Source of the DNA: Calothrix sp. PCC 6303
GTDB lineage: Bacteria; Cyanobacteriota; Cyanobacteriia; Cyanobacteriales; Nostocaceae
DNA length: 64,000 bases
Reading direction: 5' to 3'
Assembly: GCF_000317435.1 (NCBI RefSeq)
Contig: NC_019751.1
Location: 2,976,001-3,040,000, forward strand
A program made the position numbers and the translations under genes. Below, piece after piece: positions 27,013 through 34,397 of the stretch. The notes under the pieces were generated by a model. The model worked only from the letters and a program-made list of their open reading frames with translations, was not told where the DNA came from and did not search any database. Every line of letters starts with the position of its first letter. Within the stretch, counting starts at the first letter, position 1.

Positions 27013-27746
27013 CCGCCCATCAAACTGCAATGATTGAAATTGCTAGGGAGATTCGTTTCGCGTTGGATCGCTTGAAATACCTCGATCCAGATGGAATGTG
27101 TTTGGCAATAGACTTAAATCCACCGCTTGGCTCAATGGCGATTCTAAAAGCATTGGAAATTCAGCTACCATTCGCCTATGCTGCTTTTTTGCTAGAGGTG
27201 GGAAATGGAGGGTGTTGGGCGGATTGTGCCGAGCGCGACCGCTTGATGACAATTGATGAAATCATACAGCATAATTGTGCTGAGTTATGGCACCAGTCAC
27301 CGCCTAATTTCGTTAGTCAATTTCTGTCAACAGGAAAACAATCTGATGCGGTCGAGTTACCCTATCTCCTGAAAATTAACGCCCTTTCTGGACTATTACG
27401 AATTGGGTTGTATCCTCCAGAACAAGATACTTACGGGTTATTTCTGACACAAGAAGGACATGAAGTGAAAATTCAAATCTGCTTACAACCGTTGTTGACC
27501 TATGTTGTGATGGAACGCTATACACCGAAGCAATGGTTACAAATGCATCTCAATTTTTTAAATGAAGAGATTTACAAAATCGAAAAATCGATCTCAATTT
27601 TGAATTCTCAGCAAAGTCCATATCTTCTTTTCCAAGGATATTTAATGGGTTTGTCCGAGGCTAGGTTGAAGCAGTTTATTGAAAATTGTCCCGCAATTCC
27701 TTTAGAAAGAAAACGAGATTTGCTAGATGAGATATGGTGGACATAG
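27003..27746 (+). CDS. SMI1/KNR4 (SUKH) family protein
   Basis: A 247-residue protein with a SUKH-fold signature: LPFAYAAFLLEVGNGGCW followed by conserved acidic and Trp positions (IDEIIQHNCAELWHQ), and YGLFLTQEGHEVKIQI near residue 145. SUKH proteins are the most common immunity proteins of bacterial polymorphic toxin systems, but they also occur in signalling. No toxin with an effector domain is recognisable beside it. The start ATG at 27003 overlaps the previous gene. The C-terminal ~50 residues (FLNEEIYKIEKSI) are helical and share a tail with the remnant at 28813. Confidence 0.8.
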   Translation: MHLTAHQTAMIEIAREIRFALDRLKYLDPDGMCLAIDLNPPLGSMAILKALEIQLPFAYAAFLLEVGNGGCWADCAERDRLMTIDEIIQHNCAELWHQSPPNFVSQFLSTGKQSDAVELPYLLKINALSGLLRIGLYPPEQDTYGLFLTQEGHEVKIQICLQPLLTYVVMERYTPKQWLQMHLNFLNEEIYKIEKSISILNSQQSPYLLFQGYLMGLSEARLKQFIENCPAIPLERKRDLLDEIWWT

Positions 27747-27890
27747 TAAAACCATTTTTGATGTAAAAAAACTGAATTATTAACTAAAATTATAGATTAT
27801 TTGACGAGTGCATTCACCTATATTTATGTCATAAAATAGTATTTTTTGCTGTCTAATATATTTAATAATAATTAGAAATCATTTGATTAT

Positions 27891-28640
27891 ATGAACCGCA
27901 AACAGCTATACTGGGCAAAATACTATACCTATGAAGCTAGACAAAAAGATATTGGTTGGCTACATAAAATAATTGAGTCACTACATCAGCAACCAGAACT
28001 AGGAAAATATGAAGACTCACAAGAGCCGTTTACCCAGGAGACTATCACAGTCGCCAAACGCTTAATAAAATTAATCACCCAAGAGGAGCCAAATACACAG
28101 GATATTCGTGAATTATATAGATTACTTAAAATTTATAAATCTGTGCGTAACTCTGTTTGGCATGACATTTATGACATGTGTAAATATGTGGAAAAATGGC
28201 ATTGGGTAGTAAATATTTGGGAAATATTTCAGAATGTAATTGAATTAGATATCTGGCATGGTTATGAGTATCAACGTTATTCAATTAAAGAACCATTAAT
28301 TGCTGAGGGTAAATTTATCAGAGGTAGCTCTTCTATCGACCATCACGGTCATATTGTATTCAAATTAGAACAGAATTTAGAAGACAATCAGATTAAAATT
28401 ATTTGGCAAATTCCAAATGAGACAGTTATTCCTGACGAATATATTCCAGAGTCAATCGAAGGAATTATCGATGGGTTACTTAAATATTCTCATCTACAAA
28501 ATAAAGCTTTTTCATCCCTCAAAATTACTGTCTTTAATGGCAGTTATCACGAATATCACTCTAGGGAGTCTGATTATCATATAGCTGCTGGCATCGCTTG
28601 GAAGAATGCTTTAGAAAATGCTGAATTCATACCTCTTTAA
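27891..28640 (+). CDS. Unknown protein with C-terminal elongation-factor-G domain IV-like region
   Basis: This 249-residue protein has a helical N-terminal part (1-130) that I do not recognise. Residues ~135-249 align in order with EF-G domain IV: AEGKFIRGSSS, HGHIVFKLE, IPDEYIPESIEGIIDGLL, then KITVFNGSYHEYHSRES and IAAGIAWKNALENAE. In EF-G the GSYH(D/E).xSSE loop lies at the tip of domain IV, the part that mimics tRNA and enters the ribosomal A site. The GTPase domain and domains II, III and V are absent. The protein may touch the ribosome or simply use the ribosomal-protein-S5-like fold. It sits alone among SUKH genes, 144 bp downstream of one. Homology is inferred by eye but is strong over ~110 residues. 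Confidence 0.75.
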   Translation: MNRKQLYWAKYYTYEARQKDIGWLHKIIESLHQQPELGKYEDSQEPFTQETITVAKRLIKLITQEEPNTQDIRELYRLLKIYKSVRNSVWHDIYDMCKYVEKWHWVVNIWEIFQNVIELDIWHGYEYQRYSIKEPLIAEGKFIRGSSSIDHHGHIVFKLEQNLEDNQIKIIWQIPNETVIPDEYIPESIEGIIDGLLKYSHLQNKAFSSLKITVFNGSYHEYHSRESDYHIAAGIAWKNALENAEFIPL

Positions 28641-28677
28641 TGGTTAAGATTGGGGAAATTCAACCATTTAACCATTA
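28638..28677 (+). terminator. Hairpin after the EF-G-IV-like gene
   Basis: TAATGGTTAA and TTAACCATTA form a perfect 10-bp stem with a 20-base spacer, overlapping the stop codon of the preceding gene. It is A+T-rich and without a clear T-run, so it is a weak terminator candidate. Confidence 0.4.
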
Positions 28678-28696
28678 TTAATATTGATTTTAAGCT

Positions 28697-28849
28697 TAGA
28701 TGGGGAAAATAATAAAAACCCATGATAAAAAGATACAAGATAGTGAAGACATAAATGGCGGTGATTGAGATGCGTGTTTTCCAGGTGAGTGTATACGGGA
28801 ATATGTTATTGAAAATTGTCCTGTAATTCCTTTAGAGAGAAACTGAGAG
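28697..28849 (+). pseudogene. Mosaic of gene scraps: transposase remnant and gutted SUKH copy
   Basis: Three scraps abut. GGGGAAAATAATAAAAACC (28697) resembles a segment inside the next gene at ~29091. 28719-28764 encodes HDKKIQDSEDI, a piece of the same IS5-like transposase remnant found at 29225. 28773-28801 matches the leader of the SUKH gene at 29327, while 28813-28849 encodes ENCPVIPLERN, matching the C-terminal region of the SUKH gene at 27679. The whole reads as a SUKH gene copy that lost everything between leader and tail. Confidence 0.6.
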
Positions 28850-28877
28850 GGTGTTTATTAAATAAATATTAAGTAGG

Positions 28878-29207
28878 GTGTGTTACGACTACGTAAGGAT
28901 TTGGGGGTTTCTAAATGAAAAATGGGAAAAATCGGAACAATATGCGGCGAAAATGTGGGGTCAATTCTTTCGGTTATACCATGACCATGATGAATTAAAT
29001 CCTTGGCAAAGTGATATTGTTTGGTTGGATAACAACAGGTTATTGTGTGGTGTAGGGCAAATTCTGGCAGTGCTTGAAGCTCAGACAGGGGAAATAATAA
29101 AAACCTATGAGGTGGATGCAGTGGTTAATACTTTGGTGTTTGACTACACATCTTTCCAAGCAGTTGTTGCAACCAAGCAAGGGATAAAAGTTGTTGCGAT
29201 CGCCTAA
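28878..29207 (+). CDS. Hypothetical protein, probably a 5'-truncated gene
   Basis: A 109-residue frame with no clear ATG at its front (non-ATG start). It contains WQSDIVWLDNNRLLCGVGQIL, LEAQTGEIIKTYEVDAV and AVVATKQGIKVVAIA, which look like two or three blades of a beta-propeller or WD-like repeat. The surrounding scraps suggest that it is the C-terminal part of a longer protein. Function unknown. Confidence 0.45.
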   Translation: MCYDYVRIWGFLNEKWEKSEQYAAKMWGQFFRLYHDHDELNPWQSDIVWLDNNRLLCGVGQILAVLEAQTGEIIKTYEVDAVVNTLVFDYTSFQAVVATKQGIKVVAIA

Positions 29208-29224
29208 TCAATGTAGCGAGAAAA

Positions 29225-29330
29225 CCATGATAAAAAGATACAAGACCGTGAAGATATAACTGATGGTATACCAGATGAAGTCACCGTCTTGGTTGATTTG
29301 GGATTTCAGCAATGCCTAATTAATATACGT
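29225..29330 (+). pseudogene. IS5-like transposase fragment
   Basis: About 30 codons (HDKKIQDREDITDGIPDEVT, then VLVDLGFQQ) match the catalytic region of small cyanobacterial IS5-type transposases around a VDLGFQG motif. There is no start, no remaining catalytic core and no inverted repeat. A shorter copy of the same piece is at 28719. Confidence 0.6.
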
Positions 29331-29347
29331 GTTTTCGAGGTGAGTAC

Positions 29348-30640
29348 ATGTGGGAAGTCAAATATCTGAATGCAGAGTTACTCGATCTCAAACTTTGGGG
29401 CGAAGGCTGTCACCTGTATCAGATTTGCCAGACGGGTGATGGTGAGAGTTGCTTGATTCAAACGCGCGATACTCCGCAGGAGTCGCTGAGTCGCAGAAGC
29501 GACACGCTACGCGAACACGAACGCTGGCAAGTTGTTCATGCCGAGCGTGGTGTGGTTCAAAACCTGCTGTTTGAATCGACGGACGAAGCCGAAGCTTGTG
29601 CGTTTATGTATCAGGAGATAAAGAGAACCAAGCATCCCCATCTTGCGGGACTATTTCAAACTGATGCAGAGGCAGAGCAATTATGTCAGGTACTGACTCA
29701 GTTACAAATTCAGTTCTCTCGCGATATAATCCCATTTGAGGGCTGGCAACCGAGGGTGAGGGTATACGATCAAGACATTTTTACAGTCGAGCGTCATTTT
29801 GGTTCCCAGTTACCCCTGCGAAAATGGTTGACCGTTCCTGAACGAATTAACGTTACCCTCGCTCGATTGCGAAAATTCGATCCTTACAATCGCTATGCAG
29901 AAATCACGACTAATCCGCCAATTGGTTCTGAAGCAACGTTGAGCGCGTTAGAAGCACAACATGGAATTAAACTGCCTGAAGTTTACAGAACATTTTTGCT
30001 AGAAGTCTGTAATGGTGGTAATTGGGAACGGCTAGGACATTACTGGTCGGTTGAGGAAGTTATGGTAAACAATTCTGCTGAACTATGGAATCAGCCTTTA
30101 CCTGAGTTTCTTGCAAAGTTGAAAGCAGCAAAGTCGAAGGATTGGCTCAAAAATCCAGGAGGTCAGCAATATCCAGGACTGTTACGAATCGTCGATTGGG
30201 ATAATCCTGTACGAGATTTGTTTCTCACCCAGGAAGGATACGAGGTTGAAATTCAGGGAGATTTGATTAATTTTAGTGAGTTTTCTCCAGAACAATGGCT
30301 CAAGGACTTTCTGGATGATATTCAATATGGGTTATCTACAATTGAACAATTGCTGGCTTTTCTTCGCTCTGGGGAATTTATTCAAGATTATGCATACTTC
30401 CATTCTGTAAATGTTGCTAGACTCCTTGCAGAAACGATTGGACTCGATATCGATCCCGAACTAACAAATGAGCAAGTGATGGTGATGCGGCATGAAATCG
30501 ATCATAAAATCAACCAATGGCGAATTGAGAATATGGGTAAGATGTGGTACAACTTTGGGTTTAATGCCGAGCAGGTTGAACTGCGAACACAACGAATTTT
30601 AGAAAGGCTGGGGTACATATATAATATACTGCATCCCTAA
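29348..30640 (+). CDS. SMI1/KNR4 (SUKH) family protein with N-terminal extension
   Basis: The 430-residue product starts at ATG 29348 after GAGGTGAG. Residues 1-150 are a separate domain (WEVKYLNAELLDLKLW; AEACAFMYQEIK). Residues ~165-330 form the SUKH fold: NPPIGSEATLSALEA, LPEVYRTFLLEVCNGGNW, LFLTQEGYEVEIQG. A helical C-terminal region (340-430) follows. The SUKH part is clearly related to the gene at 27003, sharing NPPxGS and LFLTQEGxEVxIQ. A 16-codon repeat insertion lies at residues ~42-57. An immunity role is possible but no toxin is seen nearby. Confidence 0.8.
   Translation: MWEVKYLNAELLDLKLWGEGCHLYQICQTGDGESCLIQTRDTPQESLSRRSDTLREHERWQVVHAERGVVQNLLFESTDEAEACAFMYQEIKRTKHPHLAGLFQTDAEAEQLCQVLTQLQIQFSRDIIPFEGWQPRVRVYDQDIFTVERHFGSQLPLRKWLTVPERINVTLARLRKFDPYNRYAEITTNPPIGSEATLSALEAQHGIKLPEVYRTFLLEVCNGGNWERLGHYWSVEEVMVNNSAELWNQPLPEFLAKLKAAKSKDWLKNPGGQQYPGLLRIVDWDNPVRDLFLTQEGYEVEIQGDLINFSEFSPEQWLKDFLDDIQYGLSTIEQLLAFLRSGEFIQDYAYFHSVNVARLLAETIGLDIDPELTNEQVMVMRHEIDHKINQWRIENMGKMWYNFGFNAEQVELRTQRILERLGYIYNILHP
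29470..29517. repeat. Palindromic repeat inserted in frame in the second SUKH gene
   Basis: A 48-bp block beginning GATACTCCGCAGGAGTCGCT and ending ACGCTACGCGAA encodes DTPQESLSRRSDTLRE. Removing it leaves a smooth QTR-HERW junction. The first 20 bases are identical to the block in the gene at 26503, although the two host proteins are otherwise different here. Confidence 0.75.
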
Positions 30641-30999
30641 ATTACACATCATCGGTATCTATTTTTTTGCTGTGGGTAAGGTTTGTTGAGAAATCTAGGT
30701 GTAAGTGCACTAGACTGGGTGTTCAACGATTTTTGTTCTTTAAAAATGTGAAGCTTGCGCGACAATAATTATTTTTTTGTGCAGTTAGAATCACAATCAG
30801 ATAATTTACGTACAAGTACTCAGGTTAATTTTTATTTTTTTAGAGTAAAAAATAAAAATACATAAAACGATTGATTAAACGGGTGTTACAAAAGCTATGA
30901 AAAGAACACTTTGATTGACGGTAAGTAGGTGGGCACGAAAAAAGTCCGCTATGTTAAGATATATAAATACGGAGAAAGCATCTACAAGGTGGTTTGTTT
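30641..30999. other. A+T-rich intergenic region, probable left flank of an IS630 relic
   Basis: No gene was found. GTAGGTGGGCACGAAAAAAG near 30926 and the following 60 bp may contain the left end of the IS630 element, but no matching right end survives. Confidence 0.35.
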
Positions 31000-31790
31000 A
31001 TGGGCGCACGTTTAAGGGTATTTTTGACTGGTGAGCAAGACCAAATTTTGGGAAACCTCAGAAAGGAAGATGTGCCACAGAAAGTCAAAGATAGAGCGTC
31101 CGTAATAAGACTAAATGCAGATGGCTGGTATGTAGAGAAGATAGCCGCTCACTTTAATTGGAACGAGAAAACAGTCAGAAAAGTGTTGCGTAAATGGAAG
31201 AATGAGGGTTTAGAGGGACTTTGGGAATTACCCGGTCGAGGGTGAAAAGCAAGGTGGAAAGAGGATGACATCGTATTTTTAGCTATATTGCTTAAGAGTT
31301 GAGCCACGCACATACAATAGTTCCCAGCTAGCTCTCAAATTAAAAACAGAACGCAACATATTAATGAGTCCCGACAGATTAAGACGGGTGTTCAAAAAAA
31401 GGGGGTCAGTTGGAACCGGGCAAGGAAAAGCCATAAGGGAAAACAAGACCCGGTAGCACGAGCAAACAAGCAAGCAGACCTAGATATGTTGGAATTAGCT
31501 GCGGCAAGCGGCGAAATCGATTTAAAGTATTTGGATGAATCAGGGTTTTGTATGTGGAGTGAACCTGGTTATACTTATTACTTTAGAGGAGAGCAAAAAC
31601 GCTTAGAACAAACAAAACGTCGTGGTCGTAGATTAAGTATTATAGGGCTTCTTCAGCCTCTAATCAGTTTTATTTACGGTTTAGTTATCGGTGGCGTTGA
31701 CCGTAAATCTTACATAAATATGATGGAGCAGGAAGCCAAAGAAGCACTCATAACAGGTCGTATAAGAGTGATTGTGCAAGATAACGGGCT
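31000..31790 (+). pseudogene. IS630-type transposase relic, frameshifted and 3'-truncated
   Basis: The N-terminal HTH half is intact from ATG 31000 (RASVIRLNADGWYVEKIAAH, EGLEGLWELPGRG) to a TGA at 31243. The continuation is spread over the three frames: VEPRTYNSSQLALKLKTE, RLRRVFKKRGSV, then RARKSHKGKQDPVARANKQA and the catalytic part LKYLDESGFCMW and VIVQDNG. It stops at ~31788, where an integrase gene in the opposite direction begins, so the final catalytic Glu is lost. At least two frameshifts plus a stop make it dead. Confidence 0.85.
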
Positions 31791-32264
31791 TTTATTCGCA
31801 ATTAACCAATCTCGAATTGCCACAGCCTTATCCAAGGTTCTCATCGGCAGATGTACGTTGATGCAGCGATAGATTTTATGGTAATCCTTCGCCAAAGTGC
31901 TGGGCGATAAACTCGATCGCTTATATTCGGTGTAACTGTCCCACAAATCCGCTAGAGAAGCATAACTCTCAACAACTGGTGTAACTGATGGTGTAAACAC
32001 AACCTGCTGGGATTGGGGTTTGTACCTTTCCAACGTCACATCGAAATTGTTGCAGAGAATATCCAACTCGATTTGCCGAGACTTCATTTCAGCCAGCTTG
32101 CGGTTGGCTTTGGTATCGGTAAACCCGGTTGAGAGATAATGCCGTTTACCCCCAAAACTGAAAACTAATTGCAGGCGATCGTTCGAGGTTTTGATTTGAA
32201 CAGTACCCTTAGAGGCTTTGCGTTGCGAACTCACAGGTGACTCCTGAAATTCAAGCCAAGACAC
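31788..32264 (-). pseudogene. Tyrosine recombinase/integrase, N-terminal remnant
   Basis: About 160 codons remain from GTG 32264: an arm-type DNA-binding part (GTVQIKTSNDRLQLVFSFGG, RHYLSTGFTDTKANRKLAEM) and a SAM-like core-binding part (LWDSYTEYKRSSLSPSTLAK, DYHKIYRCINVHL). This order is that of phage/integrative-element tyrosine recombinases. The catalytic domain (R-H-R-Y) is gone; the frame runs into IS630 DNA at ~31788. The gene lies 220 bp from a tRNA-Phe 3' fragment, the classical att position. Confidence 0.8.
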
Positions 32265-32445
32265 AGGGAAACTGCTAGCAAGTTACCCCCGCACCTTGAA
32301 AACATTGAAATCAGCGCGCTCTGATTTACCCCAACTTTACCCCAATAAATAGTCCAAACATGTCCAAAAATGTCCAACGTCGTCATATTCTTGCACCAAA
32401 TTTGTACCCCTAGAATGGCTGGAATGGGGTTTTGGTTGAAATTAA

Positions 32446-32477
32446 AAACCCCTGAAAGCTATGTGTTTCAGGGGTTT
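32446..32477 (-). terminator. Terminator of the tRNA-Phe fragment
   Basis: AAACCCCTGAAA and TTTCAGGGGTTT pair over 12 bp with an 8-base loop. Read on the minus strand the stem is followed by TTTTTAATTTC. It lies 9 bp past the tRNA 3' end, as a native tRNA terminator would. Confidence 0.75.
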
Positions 32478-32486
32478 CGATGGTTA

Positions 32487-32532
32487 TGCCAGGAACGAGA
32501 CTTGAACTCGTGACACGAGGATTTTCAGTCCG
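32487..32532 (-). tRNA. 3' half of tRNA-Phe(GAA); likely attachment site
   Basis: On the minus strand the sequence reads from the 3' part of the anticodon arm (GGACTGAAAATCC, anticodon GAA), a GTGTC variable loop, and a T arm ACGAG-TTCAAGT-CTCGT, to the acceptor end TCCTGGCA. The D arm and 5' acceptor strand are not present upstream. A 3' tRNA fragment with its terminator beside an integrase gene is what remains after site-specific integration into a tRNA gene. It is not a functional tRNA gene. Confidence 0.82.
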
Positions 32533-32723
32533 GCTTCAATACACTTATATCAGTAGTTTCACGGTTTACAAAAACCTTTACCCCCAATTTACCCCCAAAC
32601 TCAATTTGACCAAAATTAGTCCTCCTTTACTCCTCTGGTCTCGGCACTTAAACGCTGAAAATGTCACTAAAAGATTTAAAATGGACTTGAATCCATATGG
32701 CTTTGAAGTCATAATATTACAGT

Positions 32724-33077
32724 ATGGCGTGGGAAGTTTTATTTCATGAAGAATTTGAGCCTGAGTTCTATGAACTTCCTCAAGAAGCTCAAGATGAATT
32801 GCTGGCTTATGCAAAATTACTTGAATGCGAGAGTCCACATCTTAAAAGACCTCACGCTGATACACTCAATAGTTCTTCGTATGACAATGTGAAGGAACTT
32901 CGGTTTAAAGCGGCAGGTGGAGTATGGCGAGTAGCTTTTGCTTTTGACCCAAAGCGTCAAGGAATTTTACTCGTGGCTGGAGATAAAGCAGGAACTAGCC
33001 AAAAGCGATTTTATAAACAACTTATCGCAAAAGCTGATAAACGATTTGGGGAACATTTAAGTCGATTGCAAGAATAA
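32724..33077 (+). CDS. higB: RelE/ParE-superfamily toxin (HigB-like)
   Basis: A 117-residue protein with the HigB/phage Gp49-like pattern: EEFEPEFYELPQEAQDELLA, then KELRFKAAGGVWRVAFAFDP and GDKAGTSQKRFYKQLIAKAD. These proteins usually cleave mRNA at the ribosome and slow growth when freed from the antitoxin. It lies directly upstream of an XRE antitoxin gene with 12 bp between stop and start, toxin first, as in hig operons. It is 190 bp from the att-like tRNA fragment. The symbol reflects family resemblance, not proven activity. Confidence 0.85.
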   Translation: MAWEVLFHEEFEPEFYELPQEAQDELLAYAKLLECESPHLKRPHADTLNSSSYDNVKELRFKAAGGVWRVAFAFDPKRQGILLVAGDKAGTSQKRFYKQLIAKADKRFGEHLSRLQE

Positions 33078-33089
33078 GGAGTATTGGTG

Positions 33090-33443
33090 ATGGCAAAGAA
33101 TCTCAATGAAATAATGCAAAATCTGCCACGCGATCGCGTTCAAAAAATCGAAGCACGGGCAGCTGAGTTAATTGCTGAATATATGACACTTCAGGATGTA
33201 AGAAAAGCAAGAGAACTTACCCAAGAGCGGATGGGAGAATTATTGGGGATTCGTCAGGATAGTATCTCAAAGCTGGAAAAGCGTACCGACCTTCTGCTTT
33301 CAACTCTACGGGGTTATTTAAATGCAATGGGAGGGGAGCTTGAACTAGTTGTCAAATTCTCCGATCGTCCTCCTGTTGTCATTACTGGGCTTGCAGAACT
33401 TGATGATGAAGATTACGAAACACAAACAAAAGGTATAAGCTAA
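33090..33443 (+). CDS. higA: XRE-family antitoxin (HigA-like)
   Basis: The 117-residue product starts best at ATG 33090, eight bases after AGGAG. Residues ~40-95 form an XRE helix-turn-helix (RKARELTQERMGELLGIRQD, SISKLEKR). The remaining C-terminal part (LVVKFSDRPPVVI) probably contacts the toxin. It would neutralise the upstream HigB-like toxin and repress the shared promoter. Located beside an integrative-element att site, the pair may have stabilised that element. Confidence 0.85.
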   Translation: MAKNLNEIMQNLPRDRVQKIEARAAELIAEYMTLQDVRKARELTQERMGELLGIRQDSISKLEKRTDLLLSTLRGYLNAMGGELELVVKFSDRPPVVITGLAELDDEDYETQTKGIS

Positions 33444-33827
33444 GTCTCTGGGATTACCCCTGTTAAGGTGAAGTTTTTTGCAACGTAAAAACAAGAGTTT
33501 CAGGTTGCGACAATTAAAATCTGATAGCAAAAAATAATGTTTGCGATCGGTTTTAGGGTCAAGCGATGGGGTGTGTAACGTAAGAATAGCAAATCAAATT
33601 TAAGTCATTTGCTATTTTCAAACAACTTTTTCTTAATCCCAGAGGAATTCTACTTTTTAAAGCTTGATTGATTTGTGTCTCTAATGCCTGAAGTTGTTTA
33701 TTTTATTAAGATGATATCTAATATCATATTTCTAGACTTCTATTAATCGAAGATACACAGGAGGTCAGCGAGCTAGTTCAATTAAGTAAGTGTAATTAAA
33801 GACACTGTTCAAGGAGAAGAAGCCCAG
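33444..33827. other. Intergenic region with IS-end motif and inverted repeat, upstream of the paoABC-like operon
   Basis: Two points can be seen. ACCCCTGTTAAGGTG at 33456-33470 is identical to the presumed IS4 terminus at 17238, so a solo IS end may be here. AATAGCAAAT / ATTTGCTATT (33585-33594 and 33607-33616) is a perfect 10-bp inverted repeat with a 12-base spacer, either a terminator of the higBA-like operon or an operator for the following operon. The operon promoter should lie in 33620-33820. Confidence 0.5.
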
Positions 33828-34397
33828 ATGAATGTGATTCTTACCGTTAATGCTCAACAATACTCCCTGAGCATTGAACCGCGTGTAACCCTCTTAGATA
33901 CTCTCCGTGAATATTTGGGATTGGTAGGTAGCAAAAAAGGATGTGATCATGGGCAGTGTGGAGCTTGTACTGTATTAATTGATGGTCAGCGCTTTTATTC
34001 CTGTCTAGTTTTAGCGGTAATGCAAGAAGAAAAGGAAATTGTTACCATTGAAGGCTTGGCAACAGGGAGTACACTGCATCCGGTACAGGAAGCTTTTATT
34101 GACAATGATGGCTTCCAGTGCGGTTATTGTACCCCAGGGCAAATTTGCGCTACTGTGGCTCTGCTAGAAGAAGTTAAACGGGGTTGTGTGAGTGCGGTGA
34201 CACCAGATTTGGATAGTCCTCCTGTGTTAACTGAACTCTCAGAAATAGAAATCAAGGAGCGATTGAGTGGGAATCTCTGCCGATGTAGTGCTTACAATGG
34301 GATTGTGGCAGCAGTACAGCAGGTAAGTGGACAACAACAACCTTCTCCTGTAGCAACGGTGATGGTAAGTGAATCTGGAGATGATAAAGTATCATGA
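33828..34397 (+). CDS. Molybdenum hydroxylase 2Fe-2S subunit (PaoA-like)
   Basis: The 189-residue subunit carries two [2Fe-2S] clusters. The plant-ferredoxin-type Cys set is at C39, C44, C47 (GCDHGQCGAC) and C59. The second set is C98/C101 (QCGYCTPGQ) and C151/C153 (NLCRCSAYNG). It passes electrons from the molybdenum centre to FAD in the xanthine-oxidase superfamily. A short linker (residues 118-140) is longer than in many homologues. Unlike E. coli PaoA it has no Tat signal, so the complex should be cytoplasmic. ATGA overlap with the next gene shows translational coupling. Confidence 0.93.
   Translation: MNVILTVNAQQYSLSIEPRVTLLDTLREYLGLVGSKKGCDHGQCGACTVLIDGQRFYSCLVLAVMQEEKEIVTIEGLATGSTLHPVQEAFIDNDGFQCGYCTPGQICATVALLEEVKRGCVSAVTPDLDSPPVLTELSEIEIKERLSGNLCRCSAYNGIVAAVQQVSGQQQPSPVATVMVSESGDDKVS

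Noticed and set aside
32480-32749. A + strand frame beginning near PGTRLELVTRGF
   Set aside because: It is the antisense translation of the tRNA-Phe 3' end, a well-known spurious ORF type.
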